Shown piece by piece: positions 39,876 through 49,976 of a stretch of 57,118 nt of DNA. The translations under genes and the position numbers were made by a program. The stretch comes from Pseudomonas cedrina subsp. fulgida (GTDB lineage Bacteria; Pseudomonadota; Gammaproteobacteria; Pseudomonadales; Pseudomonadaceae), in assembly GCA_016937595.1 (NCBI GenBank), contig JAFHKH010000158.1, forward strand, positions 1 to 57,118, written 5' to 3'. Within the stretch, counting starts at the first letter, position 1. Each line of letters starts with the position of its first letter. Under the pieces are notes generated by a model that searched no databases, was not told the DNA's origin, and saw nothing but the letters and a program-made list of their open reading frames with translations.

Positions 39876-40897
39876 TCAGCGGTATTGGGCGAACGTACCC
39901 GCGACAGGCGCCGTCGACTCGCGCAACACGATGCTCGGCGTCACGATGCGTTGATCGATCGGCAGTTGGGGTGTTGCAATTCTTCGCAGTAAAAGCTCGG
40001 CCGCCGTCTCGCCCAATTGGACGATCGACTGCCCGACCGTGGTCAGCGCCGGGTAGACGTAACGGCCCATTTGAATGTCATCGAAACCGATCACCGACAG
40101 CTCGCCCGGCACGCGGATGTTGCGCTCGGCGGCTGCACGCAACACGCCGAAACCAATCATGTCGTTGCTGGCAAAGATCGCACTGGGCGGATTCTGTGCA
40201 AGCAATTGCACGGCAGCCGCATAACCGCCAGTGCTGGTGAAGTCGCTTTCCTGGGTGCGATCGGCGGCCACTTCCACGCCGGCCTCGCGCAGCGCACGCT
40301 GATAACCAGCCAGACGCATTTGCGCAACCCGGGTATGGGCCGGGCCGCCGATACAGGCGATGTCGCGATGGCCCAGTTCGAGCAAGTGCCGGGTTGCCAG
40401 GTAGGCGCCCTCCTCGTGGTCGATACGGACCAGGTCCACATCAATGCCATCCAGCGCCCGGTCGACAATCACCATGGCGTGCGCACCGCGTTCAAGCCTG
40501 CGGCAAGCCCACTGTCATCGCCGCCCACCGATGTCACGATCAAGCCGTCGATACGCTTCTCCAGCAACACACGCAGGTAGCTGCGCTGCTTTTGCGCGTC
40601 ATCGTCGGAGTTGCAGAGGATCACGCAGTAGCCGTTACGCTCGCAGTAATCCTCGATGCCCCGTGCCAACTCGGCAAAATACGGGTTGAGGCTGTTGGGC
40701 ACCAGCAAGCCGATGGTGGCCGTGGTCTTGGCCTTCAGCGAACGCGCGACGGCACTGGGCACATAGTCTAGCTGCTTGATCGCCGCCTCGACCTTGATGC
40801 GTACCGGCTCGCTGACCGGGCGCGTCTTGTTCACCACGTGGGATACGGTGGTGTAGGAAATACCTGCAAGCGCTGCCACATCCTTGATCGTTGCCAT
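39876..40897 (-). CDS. rbsR: LacI-family ribose operon repressor (frameshift)
   Basis: About 340 residues. LacI HTH at the N-terminus, [20 protein letters not shown], with hinge helix [10 protein letters not shown] near residue 50, then a periplasmic-binding-like ligand domain. One missing base near 40480 shifts the frame. It should bind ribose and release the CGCAAACGTTTGCG palindrome upstream of rbsB. It lies 3 bp after rbsC and 23 bp before rbsK, inside the operon it controls. Confidence 0.92.
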
Positions 40898-40900
40898 GGT

Positions 40901-41878
40901 TCAGCCCCGCCGACTGGCGCGCTGACTGCGGTAGGTGTCGAGGACCACGGCGATCACGATCACTGCACCAGTGATGATGCGCTTGGTGGGTTCCGTGGCA
41001 CCGATCTGCGCCAGGCCAGCGGCCAATACCGAAATGATCAACACCCCAAAAAAGGTACTGATCACCGAGCCGCGCCCGCCCATCAGGCTGGTGCCGCCGA
41101 TCACTACCGCCGCAATCACTTGCAGTTCCAGGCCGGAACCGGCGTTCGGGTCTGCCGCTTCCAGGCGCGAAATCTGGAACAGCGCCGCCACGCCGGCCAG
41201 CAGGCCCATAAGGCTGAACACCAGGATTTTGTAGGGCTTGGGATTGATCCCGGCCAGGCGCACGGCCTCTTCATTGGTGCCGATGCCGATCAGGTAACGA
41301 CCGAACACGGTGCGCGTCAGTACAAGCTGCGCGGCGATGATCACCAGCAAGGCAATGATGAATGACGGCGAAATACCAAAGGCAATCGGGTTGGACAGCC
41401 AGGCGAACGAATCACCGATGTAAGCGGTGCGCGAACCGGTCATCTGGTAGGCCACGCCACGCGCCATTTCCAGCACGCCGAGGGACACGATGAACGACGG
41501 GATGCGCCAGGCCACGGTGATCGAGCCGGTGATGGTACCGGCCAATGCCGCGCAGCCCATGCCCAGCACGGCAGCCGGGAACACGCTCCAGCCCCAGCTG
41601 AGGATCGCCACGCTGACCGCCGATGCCGCCAGCGCCAATACCGAGCCTACCGACAGGTCGATGCCGCCGATGATCAGGATAAAGGTCATGCCCACCGCCA
41701 GCACCATAAGGTCTGGAATCTGGTTGGCCAGGGTGCTGAACGTGTCATAGGACAGGAAGTGATCGCTGAGCACCGAAAACAGCGCAATCATCGCCAGCAA
41801 GGCGCCCGCCAGACCCAGGTACGTGCCCAGGCCGTAGAAGTTGCCGCCGGTTTTGCCAGGGGAAGTTGAATTTTTCAT
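40901..41878 (-). CDS. rbsC: Ribose ABC transporter permease
   Basis: A 325-residue inner-membrane permease with about eight to ten helices. The family motif GGIDLSVGSVLALAA is near residue 70 and VVIGGTSLMGGRGS near 254. It overlaps rbsA by ATGA. Intact. Confidence 0.95.
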   Translation of the reverse strand: MKNSTSPGKTGGNFYGLGTYLGLAGALLAMIALFSVLSDHFLSYDTFSTLANQIPDLMVLAVGMTFILIIGGIDLSVGSVLALAASAVSVAILSWGWSVFPAAVLGMGCAALAGTITGSITVAWRIPSFIVSLGVLEMARGVAYQMTGSRTAYIGDSFAWLSNPIAFGISPSFIIALLVIIAAQLVLTRTVFGRYLIGIGTNEEAVRLAGINPKPYKILVFSLMGLLAGVAALFQISRLEAADPNAGSGLELQVIAAVVIGGTSLMGGRGSVISTFFGVLIISVLAAGLAQIGATEPTKRIITGAVIVIAVVLDTYRSQRASRRG

Positions 41879-43426
41879 GGGGTTTCCCTAAGCACTGCGT
41901 CGTTGAGCAGCGCATCACGTTTCTGATAGCCGGCGAAAGCGGCGGCGAGCAATTCATCCTGGGTCCAGCTGTCGCGCTCGAAAGTATCGATCAAGCGCCC
42001 GGCGGACAACACGCCGATGCGGTCGCAGATCAGCATGAGTTCACGCAGGTCGCTGGACACCACCACCAGCGCTTTGCCCTGGCGGGTCAATTCGCCAAGC
42101 AAGGCATAAATGTCGAATTTGGCACCGACGTCGATGCCACGGGTGGGCTCATCAAACAACATCACCGAACAATCGCGCTCCAGCCAGCGGCCGATGACCA
42201 CTTTCTGCTGGTTGCCGCCGGACAGCTCGGACACCAGCTGCGCCGGTCCGGAACTGCGGATGCGCATGGCATCGATCTGGCGTTTGGCCAAGGCCGTTTC
42301 ATCGCGGCTGTTGACCAGGCCGCGCCGGATATTTCCGGCATGTTGCCCAGGGCGATGTTGGCACTGATGGACTGGGTCAGCAGAAGGCCCTCGCCCTTGC
42401 GGTCCTCGGTGATCAGGGCGATACCGTGGCCCACCGCGTCCACCGGCGAGCGAATGCTCACCACCTGGGCAGGCGAACCGAGCGCCACCGTGCCGCTGTC
42501 GGCCAGGTCGCGCCGAAGATCAGGCGCAACAATTCAGTACGGCCCGCGCCGATCAGGCCGGAGATGCCGTAGATCTCACCGGCGCGCACTTCAAAGGACA
42601 CGTCGCGGACCTTGTCCGAGCGCGTCAGGCCTTTCACCGTCAGGGCCGGGCCACCGATAGTGCGAGGCCCCAGATCAATGTGCTCGCCCAACTCGCGACC
42701 GACCATCAAGGTGACCAGTTGCTCGCTGTTGTAGTTGGCCATCGGCTCGACACAGACCAGCTTGCCGTCGCGCAACACTGCAATGCGCTGGGCGACACGA
42801 GCCAGCTCTTCCAGCCGGTGTGAAATGTAAATGATCGCTACGCCCCGGGCCTGCAGGCGAGTGATCTGTTCAAACAGCATCTCGACTTCACGCGCGGTCA
42901 GCATGGCCGTGGGTTCATCGAGGATCAGCACATGGCAATCACCGATCAGGTTACGGGCGATCTCGACCATTTGCTGGTGACCAATACCCAGGCTGCCAAC
43001 CAAGGTGTCGGGGTCGATGGCATCCAACCCAACCTGGGCCATGGCTTCGATCGCAGCCTTGCGCAGGTGCTTGCGGTCGATCCAGCCACAATGGCTGGGC
43101 AGGTTGTCGAGGAACAGGTTTTCAGCCACGGTCAAGGTCGGCAGCAGGTTGAGCTCCTGCATGACCATACGCACGCCCAGCTCTTCGGCCTGGGTGCGGC
43201 TGCCGGGGCAGAAGGCCTGGCCATTGAACTGCATGTGCCCGGTGGTCGGCGTAACCAGCCCGCCAATGATCTTCGACAAGGTGCTTTTGCCTGCGCCGTT
43301 CTCACCGGTCAGCGCCAGCACTTCCCCGCGATTGAGCGTCAGGGTGATGTCGGACAGAACCGGTTGGGCATAGGTCTTGCCGATACCGCTGACCGAGAGG
43401 ACAGCGTTCGGGGCGGAAGATGACAT
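41875..43426 (-). CDS. rbsA: Ribose ABC transporter ATP-binding protein (two frameshifts)
   Basis: About 517 residues with two tandem ABC domains. The first has Walker A GENGAGKST near residue 41, the ABC signature-like region LGIGHQQMVEIAR and Walker B VLILDEPTAML. The second has the degenerate Walker A GLIGAGRTELLR, LSGGNQQKVVIGRWL and VMLFDEPTRGIDVGAK. Single missing bases near 42510 and 42320 break the frame. Confidence 0.94.
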
Positions 43427-43483
43427 AGGAAAATCTCCAGGCGCCCGCTCAGGACGAGCGGACGCTGTTGGGCATTGCCAGGA

Positions 43484-44443
43484 TTACTTCTTGAGGACGA
43501 GTTCGACTGGGGTTTCGATCACGCCGTCCTTGGACTCGACTTTCTCACCCTTGACCAGCTTGAGCGCGTTCTGGATGCCGAACACAGCTTGCTGGGCAGC
43601 GGCCTGGTCGGCGGTCGCCAGGACGCGGCCGTCCTGCAGCATCGGCTTGATGGCTTCGATGTTGTCGTAGCCGACAACCTGGACCTTGCCAGCCTTGCCT
43701 GCGGCGCGGATTGCGGACACGGCACCCAACGCCATGTTGTCGTTACCCGCCAACAGCGCCTTGATTTTCGGGTACTCGCTCAACATCGCGGAGGCCACCT
43801 TCTGGCCCTGGTCGATCTCCCAGTTGCCGGATTGGGTAGAGACGATTTTCATGCCGGCGGCATCCATCGCATCCTTGAAGCCAGCGGTGCGCTGCTGGGC
43901 ATTGGTAGTGGTCGGCACGCCTTCAATAATGCCGACTTCATCGCCGGCCGCCAGTTGCTTGGCCAGGTAATCGCCGACCAGCTTGGAGCCCTTGCGGTTG
44001 TCCGGGCCGACAAAAGGAATGTCGAGCTTTTTACTTTTGAGCACGTCCGGATCAAGACGGTTATCGATGTTGACGACCTTGATACCCGCATCCGAAGCTT
44101 TCTTCAGCACGGTGACCAGCGCCTTGGAGTCGGCGGGCGCGATCACGATGGCGTTCACTTTGGCGAGGATCATCTGGTTGACGATATCGATCTGCGCGCT
44201 GGTATCGGTTTCGTTCTTGATGCCGTTGGTGATCATGTCGAAATCAGCGGCGTGGGATTTCTGGTAGTCCTTGGCGCCCTCTTGCATGGTCACGAAGAAT
44301 TCGTTGGCAAGGGACTTCATGACCAGGCCGACCTTGGGTTTGGCGGCAGCGTCATCAGCGTATGCAGAAGAGAGAGGCAGGGCAGCGGATGCGGCGGCAA
44401 GCACAGCGACAGCAAGAAGACGTCCAGCAAATGGCAGCTTCAT
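43484..44443 (-). CDS. rbsB: Periplasmic ribose-binding protein
   Basis: A 319-residue substrate-binding protein. Signal peptide MKLPFAGRLLAVAVLAAASA with cleavage near residue 29 (SAYADD). Mature features: VGLVMKSLANEFFVTMQEGA, the hinge region NAIVIAPADSKALV and LLAGNDNMALGAVSAI. First gene of the operon, with the highest expected expression. Intact. Confidence 0.95.
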   Translation of the reverse strand: MKLPFAGRLLAVAVLAAASAALPLSSAYADDAAAKPKVGLVMKSLANEFFVTMQEGAKDYQKSHAADFDMITNGIKNETDTSAQIDIVNQMILAKVNAIVIAPADSKALVTVLKKASDAGIKVVNIDNRLDPDVLKSKKLDIPFVGPDNRKGSKLVGDYLAKQLAAGDEVGIIEGVPTTTNAQQRTAGFKDAMDAAGMKIVSTQSGNWEIDQGQKVASAMLSEYPKIKALLAGNDNMALGAVSAIRAAGKAGKVQVVGYDNIEAIKPMLQDGRVLATADQAAAQQAVFGIQNALKLVKGEKVESKDGVIETPVELVLKK

Positions 44444-44567
44444 GGGTTCACTCCGATCTTATGATTATTGTGAGCAACGCTTGCACCGAAGAACACTTCG
44501 GCAGCCTTCCCACCCGGGTAGCTGATACGAGTTGCCACGTGACGCCAGGAGCGTCCGTGAAACATCT

Positions 44568-44581
44568 CGCAAACGTTTGCG
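44568..44581. promoter_or_regulatory. LacI-type palindrome, probable RbsR operator
   Basis: CGCAAACGTTTGCG is a perfect 14-bp palindrome with the central CG pair typical of LacI-family operators and close to the E. coli RbsR core CGAAACGTTTCG. It lies 125 bp upstream of the rbsB start. Confidence 0.75.
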
Positions 44582-44761
44582 TTATCCAAACTATGAGAAC
44601 CTTGTCGAGATTTGTCAACGGTATAAAACAGCTTTCATCCAAGCCCCCTCGCTTGTCCCATGACAACGGGCGGCTTAACCATCATCCGCTGCCAGTGGTT
44701 CCCTAAAACGACAGATTGAGTGGCACGCCTCATACCCCCTCGACGGATTAATCATCAGGTT

Positions 44762-44806
44762 TTCGGACAACCGAACGTAGCGCGTCCATATGTTCGGAAA
44801 GCCGGA
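44762..44806. promoter_or_regulatory. AauR-type inverted repeats upstream of the asparaginase gene
   Basis: TTCGG-ACAA-CCGAA at 44762-44775 is a perfect match to TTCGG-N4-CCGAA, the site described for the acidic-amino-acid response regulator AauR of Pseudomonas putida. A second, imperfect copy, TTCGG-AAAG-CCGGA, is at 44793-44806, one repeat unit of 31 bp downstream, about three helical turns. Both lie about 90-130 bp before a sigma-54 promoter, as enhancer sites do. Confidence 0.65.
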
Positions 44807-44891
44807 CAGGCACCTGTTCAAACAGCTTGAATAAACAAATTAACACCTTATAAATCAAAAAGTTATTTTATTCCCGCAGCCAGTGAGCGCC

Positions 44892-44907
44892 TGGTACAGA
44901 TCCTGCT
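44892..44907 (+). promoter_or_regulatory. Sigma-54 (-24/-12) promoter candidate
   Basis: TGGTAC-AGATCC-TGCT: the invariant GG (44893-44894) and GC (44905-44906) are exactly 10 bp apart and most of TGGCAC-N5-TTGC is kept. It lies 90 bp before the asparaginase ATG. The remainder of the 553-bp gap 44444-44996 shows no gene. Confidence 0.6.
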
Positions 44908-44953
44908 CTACCCCCCTCACCCCGCGGCATTCAGAATCGCCCGGGTGTTCTAG

Positions 44954-46084
<1,131 letters not shown>

Positions 46085-46093
46085 TTGATTCCC

Positions 46094-46193
46094 TGTAGGC
46101 GCGAGCTTGCTCGCGAAGGACTCATAAGCGCCGCGTGCATCCAGAAAACACGCGGTATCGTTGACGTTTTTCGCGAGCAAGCTCGCTCCTACA
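46094..46193. repeat. REPIN (two inverted REPs)
   Basis: Left REP at 46094-46120 and right REP at 46167-46193 are inverted copies with the GCGAGC-TTGCTCGC core. The spacer holds another inverted repeat, CCGCGTG / CACGCGG, making a long cruciform-capable element of about 100 bp. It follows the asparaginase gene and may help end its transcript. Confidence 0.85.
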
Positions 46194-46286
46194 TTTATCC
46201 CTCCCCCGCTCTACACCAAATTGCCTGAACGGCTGTCAGACGAATTGCTTGGAATTTAAGCAGTTGCGAAATTGCCTACAGTTAAA

Positions 46287-46306
46287 TACTGTATGTGCGT
46301 ACAGCT
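46287..46306. promoter_or_regulatory. LexA (SOS) box
   Basis: TACTGTATGTGCGTACAGCT has CTG-N10-CAG with the preferred TAC and TA flanks of LexA boxes. It lies 17-36 bp before the DUF1654 GTG start, so LexA bound there would block the promoter or early transcript. An overlapping ACAGT-N5-ACTGT palindrome is also present. Confidence 0.65.
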
Positions 46307-46322
46307 AATTAAGGAATACTCC

Positions 46323-46574
46323 GTGGCAAAGTCCTCTCCCGCAGTGCCAACCCCGCCTGGCGCCTACGAACGCCTGGCCATTCGTGTGCAAAAAATCATC
46401 AATTCGACCAATGCCCAAAAAGCCAAGGCGGCCTTGATCTTCCGTTTGCCCGACGAGCCAGAGGAAGAGTGGGCGCGTTTGCTGGAAGAAATTGCGGAGA
46501 ACGACAACGTCACCCTCGCCTATCGGGACGACGGTGGCGTACAGATTTTCTGGATTGTGCCGAAGGAAGATTGA
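46323..46574 (+). CDS. DUF1654 protein
   Basis: An 83-residue protein starting at GTG 46323 with AAGGA 7 nt upstream. The sequence PTPPGAYERLAIRVQKIINS and EEWARLLEEIAENDNVTLAY fits the Pseudomonas DUF1654 family. Function unknown. Preceded by a LexA box and followed 4 bp later by an endonuclease I gene, suggesting a DNA-damage-linked operon. Confidence 0.8.
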   Translation: MAKSSPAVPTPPGAYERLAIRVQKIINSTNAQKAKAALIFRLPDEPEEEWARLLEEIAENDNVTLAYRDDGGVQIFWIVPKED

Positions 46575-46578
46575 GTCA

Positions 46579-47268
46579 ATGGGTGTCCGTTTTATCGCTG
46601 TGCTGTGCCTGTTTTTCGCCGTCGCCGCCCATGCCCAAGCGCCCCGAACGTTCAGCGAAGCCAAGAAAGTCGCCTGGAAACTTTACGCCCCACAATCCAC
46701 TGAGTTCTATTGCGGGTGTAAATACACGGGCAACCGCGTGGACTTGAAAGCTTGCGGCTACATCCCACGCAAAAATGCCAACCGTGCCGCACGTATCGAG
46801 TGGGAGCACATCGTTCCGGCCTGGCAGATCGGGCATCAACGCCAGTGTTGGCAGAACGGAGGGCGCAAGAATTGCACGCGGCATGATGACGTGTTCAAGC
46901 GCGCCGAAGCCGACCTGCACAACCTGGTGCCGAGCATCGGCGAGGTCAATGGCGACCGTAACAACTTCAGTTTCGGCTGGCTGCCGGTGCAAAGCGGACA
47001 GTACGGCTCATGCCTGACCCAGGTCGACTTCAAGGCCAAGAAGGTCATGCCGCGCCCGTCCATTCGGGGCATGATCGCTCGCACGTACTTCTATATGAGC
47101 AAGCGATACGGTTTGCGCCTGTCGAAACAGGATCGTCAGTTGTACGAAGCCTGGAACAAGACCTACCCGGTGCAGCCCTGGGAGCGTCAACGCAACCAGA
47201 CCGTGGCGTGCGTGATGGGTCGCGGTAATGAATTTGTCGGCCCGGTGAACCTGAAAGCCTGCGGCTGA
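46579..47268 (+). CDS. endA: Endonuclease I (EndA/NucM family)
   Basis: A 229-residue secreted nuclease. Signal peptide MGVRFIAVLCLFFAVAAHAQ. Mature sequence includes IEWEHIVPAWQIG and DLHNLVPSIGEVNGDRNNF, the beta-beta-metal active site region with His and Asn metal ligands, and eight or so cysteines for disulfides. It cuts periplasmic double-stranded DNA. ATG 46579 is preferred because AAGGA of the preceding gene's end lies 12 nt before it. Confidence 0.9.
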   Translation: MGVRFIAVLCLFFAVAAHAQAPRTFSEAKKVAWKLYAPQSTEFYCGCKYTGNRVDLKACGYIPRKNANRAARIEWEHIVPAWQIGHQRQCWQNGGRKNCTRHDDVFKRAEADLHNLVPSIGEVNGDRNNFSFGWLPVQSGQYGSCLTQVDFKAKKVMPRPSIRGMIARTYFYMSKRYGLRLSKQDRQLYEAWNKTYPVQPWERQRNQTVACVMGRGNEFVGPVNLKACG

Positions 47269-47298
47269 AAGTGGACGCAACCGCCGCCCACTGTGCGG

Positions 47299-47679
47299 TT
47301 ACTGCGTGGCCTTGTGTTCAATGACCTGCGACACGGTGTCGGTTTTCTTGGCGCGGGCCATTTTTTCGTTGAGCAGCGTCTGCTTGGCTTCAGCCTCAGC
47401 CTTGGTTGCGAACGGCCCCAGCAGCACCTCGTCCTTGCCGTCCACCTTGACGATGTAAAAATTGAAGCCATGCTCCAGCAACCAGGCGGTAAGGTCGGTG
47501 ATCGCCTGCAACTTGTGGTCCGGCGGACCTACGCGTACATCCCATTCCTGTGCGGCAATCGCGCCAGCCTGGGGTTGGCTTTCGGTCACGGCTGGCTTGG
47601 GCGTGGGGGCATCGACGCTTTTGCCTTCACCGCAACCGGCCAATGCCAACACCGCAATTGCCATCGCTACTTTACGCAC
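47299..47679 (-). CDS. SPOR-domain lipoprotein
   Basis: A 126-residue lipoprotein starting at GTG 47679 with GGAG upstream. Lipobox LALAGC (Cys at residue 16), a Pro-rich linker (APTPKPAVTESQPQ), then a SPOR-like fold (WDVRVGPPDHKLQAITDLTA; FYIVKVDGKDEVLLGPFATK). SPOR domains bind denuded peptidoglycan glycans at division sites. Convergent with endA. Confidence 0.75.
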   Translation of the reverse strand: MRKVAMAIAVLALAGCGEGKSVDAPTPKPAVTESQPQAGAIAAQEWDVRVGPPDHKLQAITDLTAWLLEHGFNFYIVKVDGKDEVLLGPFATKAEAEAKQTLLNEKMARAKKTDTVSQVIEHKATQ

Positions 47680-47927
47680 TGCCCTGCTCCTCTAAAGATA
47701 AAGAGGCGACTTTATCACCCACTGTCTATTCTGGCCGTCATAAACGTTAGCTTAAACAATGCGAATCATGTATCGCAGACCTGTATGATGCCGCCATGGG
47801 AATTAATGTCGCCTCTATGCGTCCTAAAAGAGGCAGTCACAGGGAAGCGCTTAGCAGTAAGCTACACACATACCGACACCTGCCCTGTCTGAAACATGTG
47901 TCCTTAAAAGTAATCAAGGAGAAGTCC

Positions 47928-48122
47928 ATGCTGATACTCACCCGCAAAGTTGGTGAAAGCATAAACATCGGTGATGACATCACGATCACCATCCTGGGCG
48001 TCAGCGGCCAGCAAGTACGAATCGGCATCAACGCGCCCAAGGATGTTGCCGTGCATCGCGAGGAAATCTACCAGCGCATCCAGGCCGGCCTGACTGCTCC
48101 GGACAAAAACCAGACACCTTGA
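47928..48122 (+). CDS. csrA: CsrA/RsmA-family translational regulator
   Basis: A 64-residue Csr[21 protein letters not shown] at the start and [20 protein letters not shown] including the RNA-binding Arg of the VHREE motif. It binds GGA motifs in mRNA leaders and, in pseudomonads, controls secondary metabolism through the Gac/Rsm cascade; it could influence the NRPS island. AAGGAG precedes ATG. Which RsmA paralogue it is cannot be told here. Confidence 0.92.
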   Translation: MLILTRKVGESINIGDDITITILGVSGQQVRIGINAPKDVAVHREEIYQRIQAGLTAPDKNQTP

Positions 48123-48333
48123 AGCGCCTTCAGTAGCCAGCCTTTTCGTAGACTGTAACGGCTGGCGAAAACACCTTCGAATTGCTCTGACCGTTGTTGC
48201 GTGGCCGACGTCGCCAACCCATTCATCTTCATGCAAAGATGAAACTATGTTCACGCCTGGAACTTGTCGTTTCATTCAAGGCCGAATCTCCTGACTGACA
48301 CCGAGCCATCCGTGTGCGTTCAGGAGCACGACG

Positions 48334-48573
48334 ATGAGGCCTACAACTGCACCACCCTATGCCTGCATGTCCTGGATGATCGCCCTACTGGTAGGGCTGG
48401 TCTTCGTGGGGCTGGCCTATGGCTTGAGATCTGCGATCGAAGGCGCAGGCCCGGCAAATTCCCACTCCTGGCTGGATTTGACGCTGCTGCTGGTCGGGTA
48501 CTTGTTTCTGTTTTGCCTCAAACCTATCCAGAAGGCCGTGCAGCGTCGACTGTGTCGGCAAACGACACGCTGA
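48334..48573 (+). CDS. Small membrane protein
   Basis: A 79-residue protein with two hydrophobic segments (MIALLVGLVFVGLAYGL near 15-31; LDLTLLLVGYLFLFCL near 47-62) and a basic tail KPIQKAVQRRLCRQTTR. AGGAG lies 8 nt before ATG. No family recognised. Confidence 0.55.
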   Translation: MRPTTAPPYACMSWMIALLVGLVFVGLAYGLRSAIEGAGPANSHSWLDLTLLLVGYLFLFCLKPIQKAVQRRLCRQTTR

Positions 48574-48668
48574 GGCTGCTTTCCTCGATATCAGATCGCC
48601 GGTATTTACACCGCCGCGACACTCCCTATGCTTGGGCCTGCACGATCAGTTAAAGGCGCTGATGCACG

Positions 48669-48962
48669 ATGGATACCCTGACTAAATCCCAGATCGAGTC
48701 TGCGCTGGCCGCCCGCCTGCCCAGCTACAGCGTGACCTGCACATTGCACGCCGACGGTACTCTTTCGGCAGCGCTCAGCGGCCCGGAGACCGACCATTTC
48801 GCAGTGACCGGAATTGTGCGCGCGCACTATCGGGGCGCCGAAGCCATCGCGCGGCTGGCCAATGAAATTCTCAGGGAGATGGTGCTGTCACGCCAAGGCA
48901 TGAGGCATCATCGGATGCAGCCGCCCGCCTCCGTCCGCGGCGGACAACGCCAAGACCGGTGA
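48669..48962 (+). CDS. DUF1652-like small protein
   Basis: A 97-residue protein. The core SQIESALAARLPSYSVTCTL, ADGTLSAALSG and VTGIVRAHYRGAEAIARLAN resembles Pseudomonas DUF1652 proteins. The last 20 residues are basic and low in complexity and may be an artefact of a lost stop. The ribosome site is weak. Function unknown. Confidence 0.55.
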   Translation: MDTLTKSQIESALAARLPSYSVTCTLHADGTLSAALSGPETDHFAVTGIVRAHYRGAEAIARLANEILREMVLSRQGMRHHRMQPPASVRGGQRQDR

Positions 48963-48975
48963 CGAACTCGGCCCG

Positions 48976-49692
48976 TCAGCCCGCCGTGCTCTGCAGGTAC
49001 AACAAGCCTTGCGCATCGCGCTGTACGCCTACCCGTTGGTACCCATCAATCGAAGGGTGTTCGGTGACCATGGGCGTGTGATGCGTCGACGTCACAACCA
49101 TTACGTCCGCGCCTGCCGCCTCGCCCGCGCGGATACCTACCGTTGCATCTTCAAACACCAGGCAATCCTGCACCGGGACGCCCAGGCGTTGCGCTCCCAG
49201 CACATAACAGGCGGGATTTGGCTTGCCGATGGCAACATCTTCAGCCGTGACCAGCACCGCCGGCGCCGCAATTCCCGCGGCCTGCAATCGACGCAACGCC
49301 AGCTCCCTGGGCGCCGAGGTGACCAGTGCCCATTGATCACCCGGCAAGCTGTTCAAAAACGTGACGGCGCCGGGAATCGCGACAACCCCTCGTACATCGT
49401 TGATTTCAGCCTCGGTGATCCACTGCGCCTCGACCTCGGGATCGACGCCGGGCAGTGCTTGCCGGCGAATGGTATCGATCGCGCGGGCGCCGTGAATGGT
49501 CTTCAAAAATGCCGCCACCTCCAGGCCATGGCGTTCAGCCCAGACACTCCACACTCGCTCGGCGGCGGCAATGGAGTTAAGCAGCGTCCCATCCATATCA
49601 AACAGAAAGGCACGATAACGGCGGTTGAATACGGCTGAACCTGGGATGGACACTGCGTGGCTACCTTTTGGCTGGGACACATAACAGCCCAT
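48976..49692 (-). CDS. HAD-superfamily phosphatase (beta-PGM/GPP-like)
   Basis: A 238-residue (or about 225 from the GTG at VSIPGSAVF) HAD hydrolase. Motif I FLFDMDGTLLNS with the nucleophile Asp, motif II VTSAPRELA, motif III Lys in EDVAIGKPNPACYVLG and motif IV CLVFEDATVGIRAGEAAGA. Subfamily I cap, so likely a small sugar phosphatase such as glycerol- or hexitol-phosphatase. The exact start is open; AAGG precedes the internal GTG. Confidence 0.85.
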   Translation of the reverse strand: MGCYVSQPKGSHAVSIPGSAVFNRRYRAFLFDMDGTLLNSIAAAERVWSVWAERHGLEVAAFLKTIHGARAIDTIRRQALPGVDPEVEAQWITEAEINDVRGVVAIPGAVTFLNSLPGDQWALVTSAPRELALRRLQAAGIAAPAVLVTAEDVAIGKPNPACYVLGAQRLGVPVQDCLVFEDATVGIRAGEAAGADVMVVTSTHHTPMVTEHPSIDGYQRVGVQRDAQGLLYLQSTAG

Positions 49693-49976
49693 GCAATCTA
49701 CGGATCAGCCCGTTGCTTGTAAACGCCACCGGCATCAATCCCCTTACAGATTTGTACGGATGAAAGGGTCTATCCCATGAAAGCCGCAAGCAAACTCTGC
49801 CTGATCGACGCCAGCCTGCCGACGCTCGGCCCCGGCCCTACCGAACCAAGCCCCGCCATGCAAAAGCGCTTCATTACACACTTGTCATCATCCTGTTGGT
49901 CGGCTGTTCGTGGCGCCCCGTTACTGTGAACTCACCGCCAAAACCTGGCAGCCCACCCTTGAAGAGAGATACCACC

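Noticed and set aside
44721..44737. TGGCACGCCTCATACC as the sigma-54 promoter of ansB
   Set aside because: The -12 element lacks the GC dinucleotide at the required 10-bp spacing and it lies upstream of the enhancer sites; the candidate at 44892 fits better.
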